From positions 1,736,001-1,800,000 of the forward strand of contig NW_025408678.1 in assembly GCF_020360975.1 (NCBI RefSeq): DNA of 64,000 bases, in the 5' to 3' direction. Position 1 is the first letter of the stretch. Every line of letters starts with the position of its first letter. Origin of the DNA: Hirsutella rhossiliensis (Eukaryota; Ascomycota; Sordariomycetes; Hypocreales; Ophiocordycipitaceae). Below are positions 1-11,701 of the stretch, in pieces. The notes under the pieces are model-generated. The model was not told the origin of the DNA. It saw only the letters and a program-made list of their open reading frames with translations, and made no database searches. The position numbers were made by a program, and so were the translations under genes.

Positions 1-1919
1 ACTAAAGGAACTTATTATTAACGTTATAAAGAGAAATAAAAAGATATTTAAAGTTATCTTAAAACTCTTATATAAAAGCTTTATCTATATAATTAATAAC
101 TACTTAGTATATTATTAGGACGTTAAGTAATAAGATATAATATCTAAAGTCTATAATTAAAAGCTTAAGAACCTAAAGAAAGACTAGCTCTTTAAGGAAA
201 TTAATAAAGTAATAAAGAAAGCTAAATTTAATAAAGGTAAAGAAAAACTTCTTAAAGAGTTAAAGAAAATAAATAAGAAACCTAGATAGCTTATAAAGGA
301 GATCTTAGACCTAATAAAAGCCTTTAAAGATATAAAGATTAACCTTACTTACTAGTAAGAGTAGATATTTAACTAGCTTAATAGGGAATAAAGATACGTT
401 AGTAGTAAAGGCTACTTTTTAAGTTATAGATAAAGAGGTAGTATAAATACTATTAGATTTTACTACCTATTTAATTAATATATATAGTTTTAAGTTAATA
501 CTTTTAACTAGCCTAAGAGATACTTTTATTATAGTAAAGAAAGATACTACCTTAATAAGTATAAGGTATACTCTTAAGACTATAAGATTAGATTTATAAT
601 ATATAAAGTAGTAAACGGGACTCTTTACCTTAAAAGAAAAAATAATAAAAGCGTAATTCCCTTAGTACTTACTAATAGGTTTTCTTAAATAAGTATATAT
701 ATTTAAAGGCTTATTATATACTAGGTAGATATATAGCTAGACTCCTTTATATTACTACTTATAAAATAAGTTAAAGCTATAGTTATACTATCTTACTTAA
801 ATTAAGCTATTAGTAAAAGAGAATCTAGTTTCTTAGACTAGTTTTAAAGATATAAAAGCCTATATAAGTAAAAGCTAAGGAATCTAAAAGTAAGTAATAT
901 AAGAAAAAAAGTAAGACGGATATTAGTTATTATAATTATAGATAATATATAATAAAGCAATATATATAATTAGATAATCTATATAACTATAATAGGGATT
1001 AATACTTATAAGGGGAAAAGATAAAGAGTTAAAAAGGATATAAAGGAAATCGAGATAATAAGAATAGTAAAAACTAGCTTAAAGATTATCTCTATATACT
1101 ATAGATATAGAGTAGATCTAGATAAGAAGTTTAATAGTTTTATAGATAAAATTATTAGAGAAATTATATTTAAAAGAATCCTAATCCCTTTAAATTACCT
1201 AATTAACTTTATTTCCTAACTAGGTAAGAGACTTAGTATAAGATATATAGATATAGCCTAAGGTATAGAAAATACTAAATTCTAGACCTTAAAGAAAGTA
1301 GAGAGTAATATAAGACCTTATAAAGCTATAATAATAATTATAAAAGTAGCTAAAGATAATATAAAAAGTAATTTACTCCTCCTTAAATATTTATAAAGAA
1401 AACTTATAGTAGCTTTAGTATAAGTTAAAGAATAAAATAAAGAATACTAAGTTAAACTAATTAAGCTTACTTACTTTACTTATAAAAAATTAAATTATAA
1501 GTACCTTAAAGTTTAATAACTATTAAAGGAAGTTAGGTTTATAACTAATATAATTAGTATAATATAACTAGCTTAAGGACTATTTAATTAATAAACTCTA
1601 AAGGTAATAAGACTAAGGAAAGATAAATTTATTATATAAGAAGTAGTACTCTTAATAAGATACTAAGAAATAACTCTAAAAGACCTTATAGCGATTCCTA
1701 TAATATATATAAATATAGTCCTTATACCCTTCCGCTCGCTTAAGTATATATAAGACCTACCTTATATTTAAGTATAGCTTAGTAGCTAGAAAGCTAAAGT
1801 TCTAAGCCCCTTAATTAATATTAAGTTTAAAAGAAACCTTATTACTAAAAGATATATAAATATATATAGACTTAAAATTCTACTAATAAGAGTATTAATA
1901 ACAGCGTATACTAGGTCCC

Positions 1920-2619
1920 TTATTATAAAAAGGTATAAGTAATAAGCGTAGGATTAGGTAATTAATAACGTAAGCGGAAAGATTAGTTAAAGGAGTATAG
2001 GGTAGGATTTCGTCCGGAATTTATAACGAGTATATAAGGGGCTAAATAATATATTAAAAGAATAGCGTTATAAAAGATACTTATAAACTTACTTATTCTA
2101 TCTACTACTCCTAAGGAAATCCTTTATCTTTTATAAACTATTGCTCGCCTACTAGTAGACTAATTAGTTAGCTTTTTAGTATATTCTATAGTACTTAAAA
2201 GGCTCTATCTATAGTATGTCTTTCTAACCTAGTAGGTAGTCTAATTATAACGTAATAGTTAACGTAAGACTATAGGTTCTAGTATAAGTAGTAGATTTAA
2301 CTAGAATATTCTATGCCCTACCTATTCTCGTATCGCGGATATCTTCGGAACCGCTAGGCTAAAATAGGCAATAGGGTATCCGTTCTACTCGTAATTAACT
2401 TATATATTTTATATATTTTTTATTTTATTAGGATAAGCTTATCTTAACCCGCTTTTCCTAAAGGAAGGTATAGATATTTAGTAGAGGTCTTTATCTTTAA
2501 GGGTTATTCCCTTAGACTATATTATAGAGCCTCTTTTTACTAGCTTATTTTATAGAGCCTCCCTATACCTATTATTTCTTTATAATAGTAAAATAGGAAT
2601 ATAAGGGTATATTCTTATA
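1920..2619 (+). repeat. LTR-like copy A (inverted partner of 11,951-12,649)
   Basis: About 700 bp whose reverse complement recurs at 11,951-12,649, including the shared blocks around 2,140-2,170 (gctcgcctactagtagac) and 2,460-2,520. It begins tattataaaaagg and ends ttcttata, which fits TG...CA ends after RIP. It lies within the outer element between protease-like and RT-like sequence, so it is most simply a solo LTR of another family. No target duplication could be recognised after RIP. Confidence 0.65.
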
Positions 2620-2759
2620 AATAATAAAAGAGATTATTAAAGTTATAGTTATAGAGGCTATAAGAGAATTTAAGAAAAATATTATTAGAGCTAGAAAGAA
2701 GTTTAGAAAGATCTAAAAGGTTAAAGTTAAGATAGGGAGGAAACGACCTATTAGATTAT

Positions 2760-4840
2760 ATAATCTAAGAGTTACTACTCTCTTTAAAAGAAAAGTAAAT
2801 AAGATTAACCCTATTAACGATACTCTATTAAGCGGCTCGATACTAAAAGGGGACCCTAACTAAAAGAAGACTAAATAAAATACCGTTAAAGATATAATAT
2901 AGCCTAGACCCTACCTAGAATACTTAATAGGAAAATTCTTAAGTATATAGAAAGGAAAGCGGCTAATATAAGAGAGACTTAAAGTAATTTATAAATAATT
3001 TAAGAGCTTTCTTATAAAGGTAGAAATCTAGATCTTCGATAGTATTTTATTTAATAGGGAAGTAGTATTATCCTAGGACTTTATAGAAAGAGGTAAAGTT
3101 AACCTAGCTATAGCCCCCTTATAAGTTATTAAGATAATAAAATATAAGGCGTAGTAAGTAGCCTTAATTTTAATCCTAAAAGTAATAGAGTAGAAAGTTA
3201 TCGATATCTTTAAAATTAAACTAAAAATAAGAGTCCTTAAAGAAGGGTATAGGCCTTATAAGAACCCCTTTTTCCTAGTAGTAAAGAAAGATAAAGGACT
3301 ATACTTAATTAATTCCGCTATATATATAAATACTATTATAATAAGAGATATAAACCTACCGCTAAATATAGACGAGTTTAGCGACTACTTCTTAATATAT
3401 AAGATCCTTTCTCTCCTAGACCTTTTTTTAGGCTATAATTAGATCCCTCTTAATATTAAAAGCTATAACTTAATAATATTCGCGATACTTATTAGCCTTT
3501 TATATATATATATATACTCCCTTAAAGGGCTATAAACTTAGTCGGCTAATTTATAAGGATAATATAAAGAATCCTATAAGACCTTATATTAAATATCTAT
3601 AGGAATTTCCTTAATAATATAGGTATTAAGGGGCCTAATATAATATATAATAATAAAGAGGTAGCGCTAAGAGTAAGGAGATTTATCTTTAAATACCTTA
3701 TTAACCTTAATAAAGTCTTAGTTAACGTTAAACTCTTTAGTTATATAATTATAAGAGCTAAATCGAAATTCTATTAATAAGTAACTAAAGTTATTAGTTA
3801 TATCTATAAAATAAATAAAAGGTACCTTATAAAAGCTAAAGTTATTAAAATTAAGGAATAGATAAGATGCCTTAATATAATATATATTAGAGCTTTCCTT
3901 AGTATTATAGGATACTATTAAATCTAGATTAAATAGTTTGCTATCTTAGTAAAACCCCTTATAGACCTATTAAAGAAAGAAGTCTACTAAGAGTAAGGAG
4001 ATAAATAAGTAAACGCGATAGCTACCCTTAAAGAAGCTATTACTAATCTAGTCTTTCTAGTATCCTTCGACGTTAGCTTAAGAAGAGGAGATATTATTTA
4101 TATATAATACTAGTTTACTTAGCTAAGGAGTAGTCTTAATATAAATAGTTAATAAAAAGAGGCGCCTTATAAGGTTCGAAAGTAAAACGTAGTTACTAAT
4201 AAAAACTAAATATAATATAATAAAGAGGGAGTATAAGGCTATATTAAGTATGCTTAGGAGACTAAGAATATACCTATATAGCGTATATTTTATCCTAGAA
4301 ACTAACGTATAGGTCTTAGTTAATTAACTAAAAGGTGCCCTTAAAGACGTCCTTAGAGCTATAGTAACTCGCTAAATAAGCTAAATTTTCCTCTTTAACT
4401 TTACTATATAATATATTAAAGGTAAGGAAAATAGTATAGCTAAAAAACTATTAAGAAAGCCTAAAGGACCTTTTAATATATTAAATAAGGAAATAGAAGG
4501 CAATATTAAAGAATTTATAGACTTTTACTTAAATATAGTATAAGGGACTAAGCTACAAGGGGACTACTTAAAGGAATTAAGGATAATTATAGACTTCCTT
4601 TAAACGTTAAAACGGCTAGAGGGCCTTTTTAAATAAGACTATAAAAAGCTACGCTTAAAGAGTTTAAACTTCTATATTAAAGATTAAAAGCTTTAGCGAC
4701 TCCTTAAGAAGAAAGAAAAAGGACCTATACTAGTTTTAGACGACCTAAAAGAACGGAAAAGGATTATTATAAAATACTATATATAAATAATATATAAAGG
4801 ATAATAAGTTATATATATATTTATAAAGAATAAGTATTAA
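2760..4840 (+). pseudogene. Outer element pol remnant: RT, RNase H, start of integrase
   Basis: In one reading frame around 3,230-3,330 the sequence reads as the typical fungal Ty3 RT entry (GYRPYKNPFFLVVKKDKG), followed near 3,340-3,440 by the IRDINLPLNIDEFSDYF region and the LDLFLGYNQ-like block, with stops where Gln or Trp codons are expected. RNase H-like sequence follows at about 4,060-4,470 with an LKDVLRA(I)VTR-type stretch. The segment ends at 4,840 where the nested LTR begins, within the integrase zinc-binding region. It is completely inactivated by RIP. Confidence 0.75.
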
Positions 4841-5099
4841 TAGTATTATAGGCTACGCTTATAAAAGGCTAAGGTTATACTATAGCGACCGTACTAAAGT
4901 CTAGCTAAAGTAAACCTATATATAGGTAGAGCTTAACCTAAACCTAGGCCGAATAGCACCTAAATATAGGTTAAGCTAGGGACTAAGGAAATAGATAACC
5001 GTCGCGACTAAGATAGAGTTTTCCTCCTTTCTCCTTAGCTTTAAATAAATAATTATTCGGCCCTATACTACTATACTAAGTATACGCCGGCCCTTAATA
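4841..5099 (+). repeat. 5' LTR of nested chromovirus
   Basis: A 259 bp direct repeat of 11,442-11,701, from tagtattata to cccttaata. The ends fit TG...CA converted to TA...TA. The copies differ at scattered positions, mostly C/T and G/A, as expected from independent RIP of each copy. Confidence 0.88.
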
Positions 5100-5499
5100 T
5101 ATCTAAAGCTCCTTTTAAATAAGGCTATAAAGCCTAAAAAGAGATTAGACCGAAAGGATATAATATAGATATCCTAATAACCTAAAGGAGGGAGAATAGG
5201 CTTAAGGATAGTAAGGAGTAGTAATAGGAGGGCTAGACGCTTAGCTAATAATAAAGTAAGCGATACTCTCGCTATAGGTAAGAGAGGTAGAGATAAGGCA
5301 TTAAGTAATATAGAGCTAACTATAGATATAGGAACTAATTAGCTAGATTAAGAGGATATACTAAAGGATAAATAAACTAATATAGATAGGTATATAGGAG
5401 GGGGCTAGGGGCGGGGTAGGTAGTTTAATACCGCCCTTAAGGGCGACGGGGGGGGTAGCGACGCCTATAATTAAGGGGGAGGTAATAAGAAAGAATAGC

Positions 5500-6250
5500 T
5501 ATAAGAAGCCTCTCCTAAGCCTAGGAAAATTTAACGGATAATAATAGCACTATACCCTATAAGTATAATATATATAGGAGAAGTATAAGATTAATAAAGA
5601 ATTCTTCTTAAGCTTAAGGGAAATCTTCTACCTTATCTATAACTACTTAAACGCTAGGCTATAATAAACGGTCGCTATATACTATAGAATAGGGGTAAAG
5701 AGGGGCTATAATTAAAAGGAATTCCTAAAGTACCTCGACTCGATCTACCTTAACGTAGATATTTAGTTACGCGCGGCGGTAGCGATCTAGATAATAAAAT
5801 AAAGGGAAAGTTAAACGTTTATAGCGTTCCTCTTAAAGTTTAAGTAGAGACTCTTTAAGGCCGAAGGCGGGTCCTAGCTATATAACGTTTAGATCGTCTT
5901 CTTAAAGGGGGCTTTAGGAATCTAGCTCCGCGAGGTATTAGCTATAGTCGACCTCCCTATATTAAGCTTCGCTACCTATACTAATTAAGTAGCGTAAATA
6001 GCGGCTAAGCTAGAAAGGGTCTAGTAAATAAGATAACCCCCCTTAAACTAAAGGAGACTAGTAGATATATACCCTTAAGAAAGGAAGGATAAAGATAAGG
6101 ATACCTTAATAACTAGTATTAACGCCTTAAATAGATAAAAGGAGGGGTAGAGCTAGCTAGAGAATCGGATATACTTTAACTATAAAGTTAAAGGATATAT
6201 CGCGCTTTATTATAAGAAGAGGAGATAGGAACCTTAGAGGGTAAGTATAA
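5500..6250 (+). pseudogene. Nested element gag remnant with fossil zinc knuckle
   Basis: A capsid-like stretch (LDSIYLN-D-QLRAAVAI, around 5,730-5,790) is followed by a CCHC zinc knuckle at 6,172-6,213. The knuckle keeps exact CX2CX4HX4C spacing, but all four metal-ligand codons are now TAC or TAT (Tyr), which is what RIP makes of TGY and CAY. Stops occur at former Gln and Trp codons. Confidence 0.75.
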
Positions 6251-6429
6251 TAAAGGAAGAGAGGAACGCTAAGGATAATAATAACTTAGAAAAAGGGGAA
6301 CCTTAGTATAAAGTCGGGCGCTAAGGGTAAAAGAGAAATAGTAAGAAGCTTAGAAGTTAATAAGGGACTATCTTATATTAGGCCTAGTAACGCTAAGGGT
6401 AAGTATTAATAGGAAGAAAGGACTTAATA

Positions 6430-8340
6430 TACTTATAGATACTAGCTATAATTACTATACTATAGTAAGTAAGAGGGTAGTAAAAAAGCTATAAATACCC
6501 CTTACTAATAGAAGGAAAAGATAACTAGGGCCGTTCTTAAAAGATACTCTAGCTTTATAAATAAGAGGAATTATAGTATTCGAGATAGATATTAATAGCT
6601 ATATAGAGTAGACCTTTATATATATAGTCCTTAGGCTAAGCTATAATATATTCCTAAGAAGGCTATAAATAAAAAAGAACTAAGTAATATATAATAAAGT
6701 AAAAGATTAGATTTAATATAGTAAGGCTAAGATCTAAATAAGCTTATAAGGATCGGAAGTAGTAAGGAAGGCAAAATAAATTTAAGGGTTAAAGATCGTT
6801 AGTACGGTAGTATTTATAGTAGAATATTAAAGGGAGAGGGCGGTAAGGGATAATAAGGGAAAGCGGAAGATAGTCGATATCTAAGCGATTATAATAAAGG
6901 ATATAAAAAGAGCACTCTAGCTAAAGACAGCGGTAGACCTAGCGGACTACGTCCTAAAGTAAGCGCTAGATATATACCTAGACCTCTTTATACTAAAGAA
7001 GGCTTTAAAGATACCCTTATATAGGCTAGGGGTAAACTATAAGATTAACCTAATACTAAATAAAGATATAGTAGAGCCCCCCTTATTATAAGGACCCCTT
7101 TATAATATATTAAGGGAGGAACTCTTAGTACTAATATAGACCCTAAGCGAGCTAATAAAGGTAAACCTAATCCGCTTAAGTAGCTCCTTAGCCGCGGCCC
7201 TAGTACTTTTTACCTAAAAGTTAAACGGTCGCTTACGATTTTATTATAACTACTAGGCCCTAAACGCGATTATAAAGAAGGATAGGTACGCGCTACCCTT
7301 AATTATAGAGATACTATAGATACTTATAAAGGTAAAGTAGTTTACGAAGCTTAATATTATAGCGGCGTTTTATAAGATCTAGATAGTAAAAGGCTAGAAG
7401 TTTAAGATAGCTTTTTAAATAAGGTTTAAATTATTTAAGTAGTAGGTATACCTATTTAGCTTAATAGGGATGCTAGCTACCTTCTAACGATATATTAATA
7501 AGGTACTAAGGGAATACTTATATAAGTTCGTTATAGCGTATATAGATAATATCTTAATTTACTTATTAAGGTCTTTCTAAGACTACTAAGAGAAGGTAGC
7601 GAGGGTACTTTAAAAGCTATAAAAGGCAAGCTTAATATTAAACCTAAGGAAGTATAACTTTATAATAAAGGAGGTTAAGTACCTAGGCTTTATTATATAG
7701 GTAGGGGGTAAGGTTTAATATAACTTAAAGAAGATCTAGGTAATATAGATATAGCGGGTACCTTAGAATATAAGAAGAGTCTAAAGCTTCCTTAGCTTTA
7801 TAAACTACTACTAAGCCTTTATACTACTTTATATAAAGGTATTAGTATACCTAGACGGCCTTTATAAGAAGGGCGCGATCTTTAAGTAAATAAATAAGTA
7901 CTAAGTAGCGTTTAAGTTTATCTAGAACGCCTTTTATAACGCCTTAGTATTATAACTCTATAACTTAAAGAGAGAAATATACTTAAAGGCAAACTATTTT
8001 AGATATATAATAAGGGGGGCGCTAATATAGGTAGGGCTAGACAGTATATAATACTTAATAGGATTCTTCTTAAAGAGACTAAACTTAGTAGAGTATAACT
8101 ACTTAATCTACGATAAGGAGATACTTATAATTATATAGTACTTAGACTTTTAAGGAGTAGAACTTTAAAATATACCTACCTTTATAGTACTAACTAACTA
8201 TAATAACTTAAGGTACTTTATAATAAAAAAGAAGTTAAATAAGAGATAAAGCTAATAAGAGATAAAGCTAATAAGCGATAAAGCTTATATCCTATTACTT
8301 TATATTAGAGTTCTAGCTAAGAAGGCTAGTAGCGGTGCCT
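6430..8340 (+). pseudogene. Nested element protease, RT and RNase H remnants
   Basis: The protease active site reads LIDTS at 6,432-6,446, from an expected DTG. The RT spans about 6,960-7,700. Its catalytic box at 7,539-7,553 reads tat ata gat aat atc (Y-I-D-N-I), exactly what TG-to-TA conversion makes of a YIDDV box. KYLGFII at about 7,678-7,698 marks the RT end. RNase H-like sequence follows to about 8,340 and carries a three-copy 16 bp expansion. Confidence 0.8.
8238..8285. repeat. Tandem repeat, 3 x 16 bp
   Basis: Three adjacent copies of aataagagataaagct (third copy aataagcgataaagct) within the RNase H remnant. The unit is not a multiple of three, so it shifts the frame, and it probably arose during decay. 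Confidence 0.85.
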
Positions 8341-8959
8341 AACGCGCTATCCTACTATAAGTAAGATCGGCTAGCGGGCGAAATAGATAAAAAGGAGATA
8401 GGGTAGGTAGTCTAGATAATTCTAGAGACTATATACCTATAGGGCCGCTTAGTCCCCGCTAAGGGCCGATACGCTAACTTACTAGGGCGCTTAACCTAAG
8501 ATAGGGCGGTAGTAATAGCGCTATAGGTAGGTAAAGGAGGGGTAGGCGTAATAGCGTATATTAGTAAAGTAGGGGGGCCTATTAAACGACCTAAGGAGGA
8601 GGTAAATAAGGGTAATAACTAACTAAAACTTAACTTAAACTTAGGCTAAAATATACCTTAGGAATAAGCTAACCCTATACTAGTATTTAATAACTAAGAG
8701 CTATAAAAGAAATAAATAAAGGCGCTAGGAAAAGATAAGGAATACTAAGCGGTATTCTAAGTAATATATAAAAGGGAGAGATTACTAGCACCGAAATAGT
8801 AACTAAAGGTATAGCTAAGCGAATATATAATCGACGTTAAGAGACGGTTATACTTTTAAGAAAGGCTATAAGTACTAGGGAAACTAAAGTATAATAAAGG
8901 AGAGGGGGCTAAGGAATAAGATATACTTTAAGTATAGATAGCTTAATAAACGTACGACT

Positions 8960-10230
8960 TAATAGTAGTAGGATACTTAAAGAGAAAGGGGACCCTAGTA
9001 ATACTAGCCTAAGAATTCTTCTAGCTTAGCTAGTTAGCTATAGTAAGGTAGCTCGTCGCTAACTATAGACTATATAAGAGGGGGTATATATAGAGGTAAC
9101 TTTAAAAGGGACTCCTAAAGCCCTTACTACTACTATCTTAACTATTTATATACCTATTAATAGACTTTATAGTCGAACTACCGCTAACTATAATAAAAGG
9201 CGTAAAGTACCTTTAAGTAATTATAGACTAGCTAATAAAGGTAGTAACGCTTAAAGCGATACTAATAATAGGGGTAGTAGTATATATAATAAGGTTCCTC
9301 TAAGCTTACTTTTACTTTTATAAGATACTAAGGTTAATTATATTAAATAAAGGGACGAACTAAATAAGAAGCTTTTAAAAGGAGTTCTATAAATAAATAA
9401 GAGTATAAAGGAAGTTAAGTTTAGTATACTACTTATAGATAGATAGGTCGACTAAGCGGGCAAACTAAGAAGTATAAGCGTACCTTTAAGTATATATTTA
9501 TTATAGCTAGGACGACTAAAGAGTATAGCTACTATACGTATAAGCTATACTAAATAACTATATAGCGTTAATAATAAGTATAAGCTTATTCTTCGCGATA
9601 TATAGATATAATATTAAGCTAGTCTAAATAGTAAGGGTAGAGGGGCCGCTAGCGCTAAAAGTAAGGGGGGTAAGGGAGCTCGCTTAAAGGATAAGAGAGG
9701 TAACCGACTTTCTATAAACCGCTATTATCGCGGCGTAAGTAAGATAAAAGGAAATAGTAAACTAAAGAGAGCCTTAGTAGAAAGGTTTAAAGTAAGCGAT
9801 AAGGTATAAGTAAATATAGCTAAATATATAACTAACTAGCTATATAGGAAGCTCGACTAGCTATATTAAAAGTATACTATAATAAAGGTACTAAGCTTAT
9901 ATATAATAGAGCTTAATATACTAAGGAGGGTATATAAGAGGCTTTATATAGAATTTCTCTATTAAGTAGTAGAGAACTTATTACTTAGATAAGTAGTCGA
10001 TAACTACTAACCGCTACTAGTAATTAAGGAGGACGATAAGCCTAAGTATATCGTCGAAGAGATCTAGTAAGCGTAGTAAAAGTAGAAGGGGAGGGGTAGA
10101 TAGCGATAGGTACTTATAAAATAATAAGGGTATATAAACTTATTATAATACCCGCTAAACGACTTCTAGGAGATAGAAGCCCTAAAGGGATTTAAGAGAT
10201 AGTAGGGAAATATAAAGGAGAACGATAAAG
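8960..10230 (+). pseudogene. Nested element integrase and chromodomain remnants
   Basis: The integrase core is readable from about 9,110 (MDFIVELPP-like, then VIVDWLTKVVTLKA-like) with the AYHPQTDG region degraded around 9,420-9,450. A chromodomain follows at about 10,038-10,230, starting KYIVEEI, with the same order of residues as the better-preserved chromodomain at 51,600-51,830 on the - strand. This places the element among chromoviruses. Confidence 0.75.
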
Positions 10231-11441
10231 GAGGGGTAAGAGAAAGGGATAAAGAGAAGGGTAGAAGATAAGAAAGGGGAGAAAGAGAAAGAAGTAAGAA
10301 ATAAGGGACGCTCGTTAAAGAATAAGGAAAAGATAAAAAAGAACTATAGTACTAAAAGGAAATAATAAAAGATAGATAGGGGATAGATATAGGATAGATA
10401 GCGATAAAGGATAGATAAGAATAAGGATAAGGGTAAGATATAATAAAATAAGATATAGATATAGTAGGACGTATTAAAAATACTAACTTAATTTTAACTA
10501 ACTATAAACGCCCCTTAACTACCGCTTAATTACTTTAAGATATTAAGGTATATTTAGGCCTAGTATATAGATATAGCGGCGCGGGTAAGCTTAGTATACT
10601 AAAATAATAATTAAAGATAAATAGTAAGATAAGGTTAAAGGGGGAATAAAGTATATATATAAGGGTCGCTTTAATAGTTATTAAACGTCCTTTAAAATAT
10701 ATAGTCTTAAAGGGCGTTAATAGTAGCGATTATATCCTTAGTATACTACTATTATATTAGCGTCTTATTAAATAAAGTTAAAGGAGAGTAATAAATAAGA
10801 AAGTAGCGTAATCTAGCGCGGGTATAAGTAAAGTAGTTATAAGTATATAGCGACGCTTAATTCTAATAAGTGCTATACTATATCTTAACGCTTAGCGATA
10901 TTATTCGGCCTATATAAGCGAGATAGGGTAGCCGCTATATAGTAATATTATAGGTCGCGCTACGCTTACTAAGAGATATAAGCGGACGCGTCGACTAGCG
11001 CGAAGGCAGTAGAGTATAGTCGCCCGGCGTACTTAGAGGCGGGGTACCGCTACGCGGAGTAGAGAAGCTAGCAGGCGTATAAGGGCCTATAGTAGTTATA
11101 ATATAGCGTAGCGCGGCGATAGAAGTTAGGTAAAGTAAGGGCGCGCGCGTAGAAGGAGTAAAGCTTAAAGGAGGAAAAAGAAAGAAAGAGGGAGAGGGGA
11201 TAGAAGAGAGGTATTTATATATAGTAGGGCACGCGTATAGTTAGTAAGGTATAAGGGTATATATATAGAGGAGGGAAGGATAGGGTAGAATAGGTATATA
11301 AAAGGGCGGTATATAAAGGGATAGGGTAAGCGTAAGGTAAAAGGAAGTAACCGCGCGCGCTAAGAAAAAAAGGGATAGCGATAACGGAAAGGTAGTAAGA
11401 GAGGAATAAGAGCACTACTAATAAAAAGGGGAGAGTAAAGG
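10231..11441 (+). other. Non-coding 3' region of nested element, purine-rich
   Basis: Purine-rich sequence between chromodomain and 3' LTR. It includes a degenerate GATAGATAGG-type array at about 10,371-10,432 and, from 10,970 to 11,130, CG-rich sequence in which CG is kept although CA/TG are mostly lost. The only open frame here, 66 codons on the - strand at 11,215-11,415, has low-complexity composition and looks fortuitous. Confidence 0.5.
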
Positions 11442-11701
11442 TAGTATTATAAGCTATACCTATAAAAGGCTAAGGTTATATTATAGCGACTATACTAAAG
11501 TTAGGCTAAAGTAAACCTATATATAAGTAAAGCTCGACTTAAACTTAGGCCGAATAGTACCTAAATATAGGTTAAGCTAAGGACTAAAAAAGATAAATAA
11601 CCGTTATAATTAAGATAGAGTTTTCCTCCTTTCTCCTTAGCTTTAAATAAATAATTATTCGGCCTTATACTACTATACTAAGTATATACTAGCCCTTAAT
11701 A
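11442..11701 (+). repeat. 3' LTR of nested chromovirus
   Basis: 260 bp direct repeat of 4,841-5,099. The outer element resumes immediately after it. Confidence 0.88.

Larger units (their letters stand above)
4841..11701 (+). mobile_element. Nested Ty3/gypsy chromovirus, RIP-degraded
   Basis: A complete LTR element of about 6.86 kb lies inside the outer element: LTRs 4,841-5,099 and 11,442-11,701, gag, protease, RT, RNase H, integrase and a C-terminal chromodomain, all on the + strand. The sequence directly after the left LTR (tatctaaagctcc, 5,100-5,112) matches the equivalent site of the non-RIPped element at 51,555-56,735 (tatctagagctcc on its sense strand), so both belong to one family. 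Nearly every CA/TG is gone, and TGY/CAY codons are now TAY. A clear target duplication was not seen; ATAAG flanks are possible but not exact. Confidence 0.88.

Noticed and set aside
8238..8285. CRISPR-like array
   Set aside because: Three direct 16 bp copies without spacers inside a decayed RNase H; a tandem expansion in a eukaryote.
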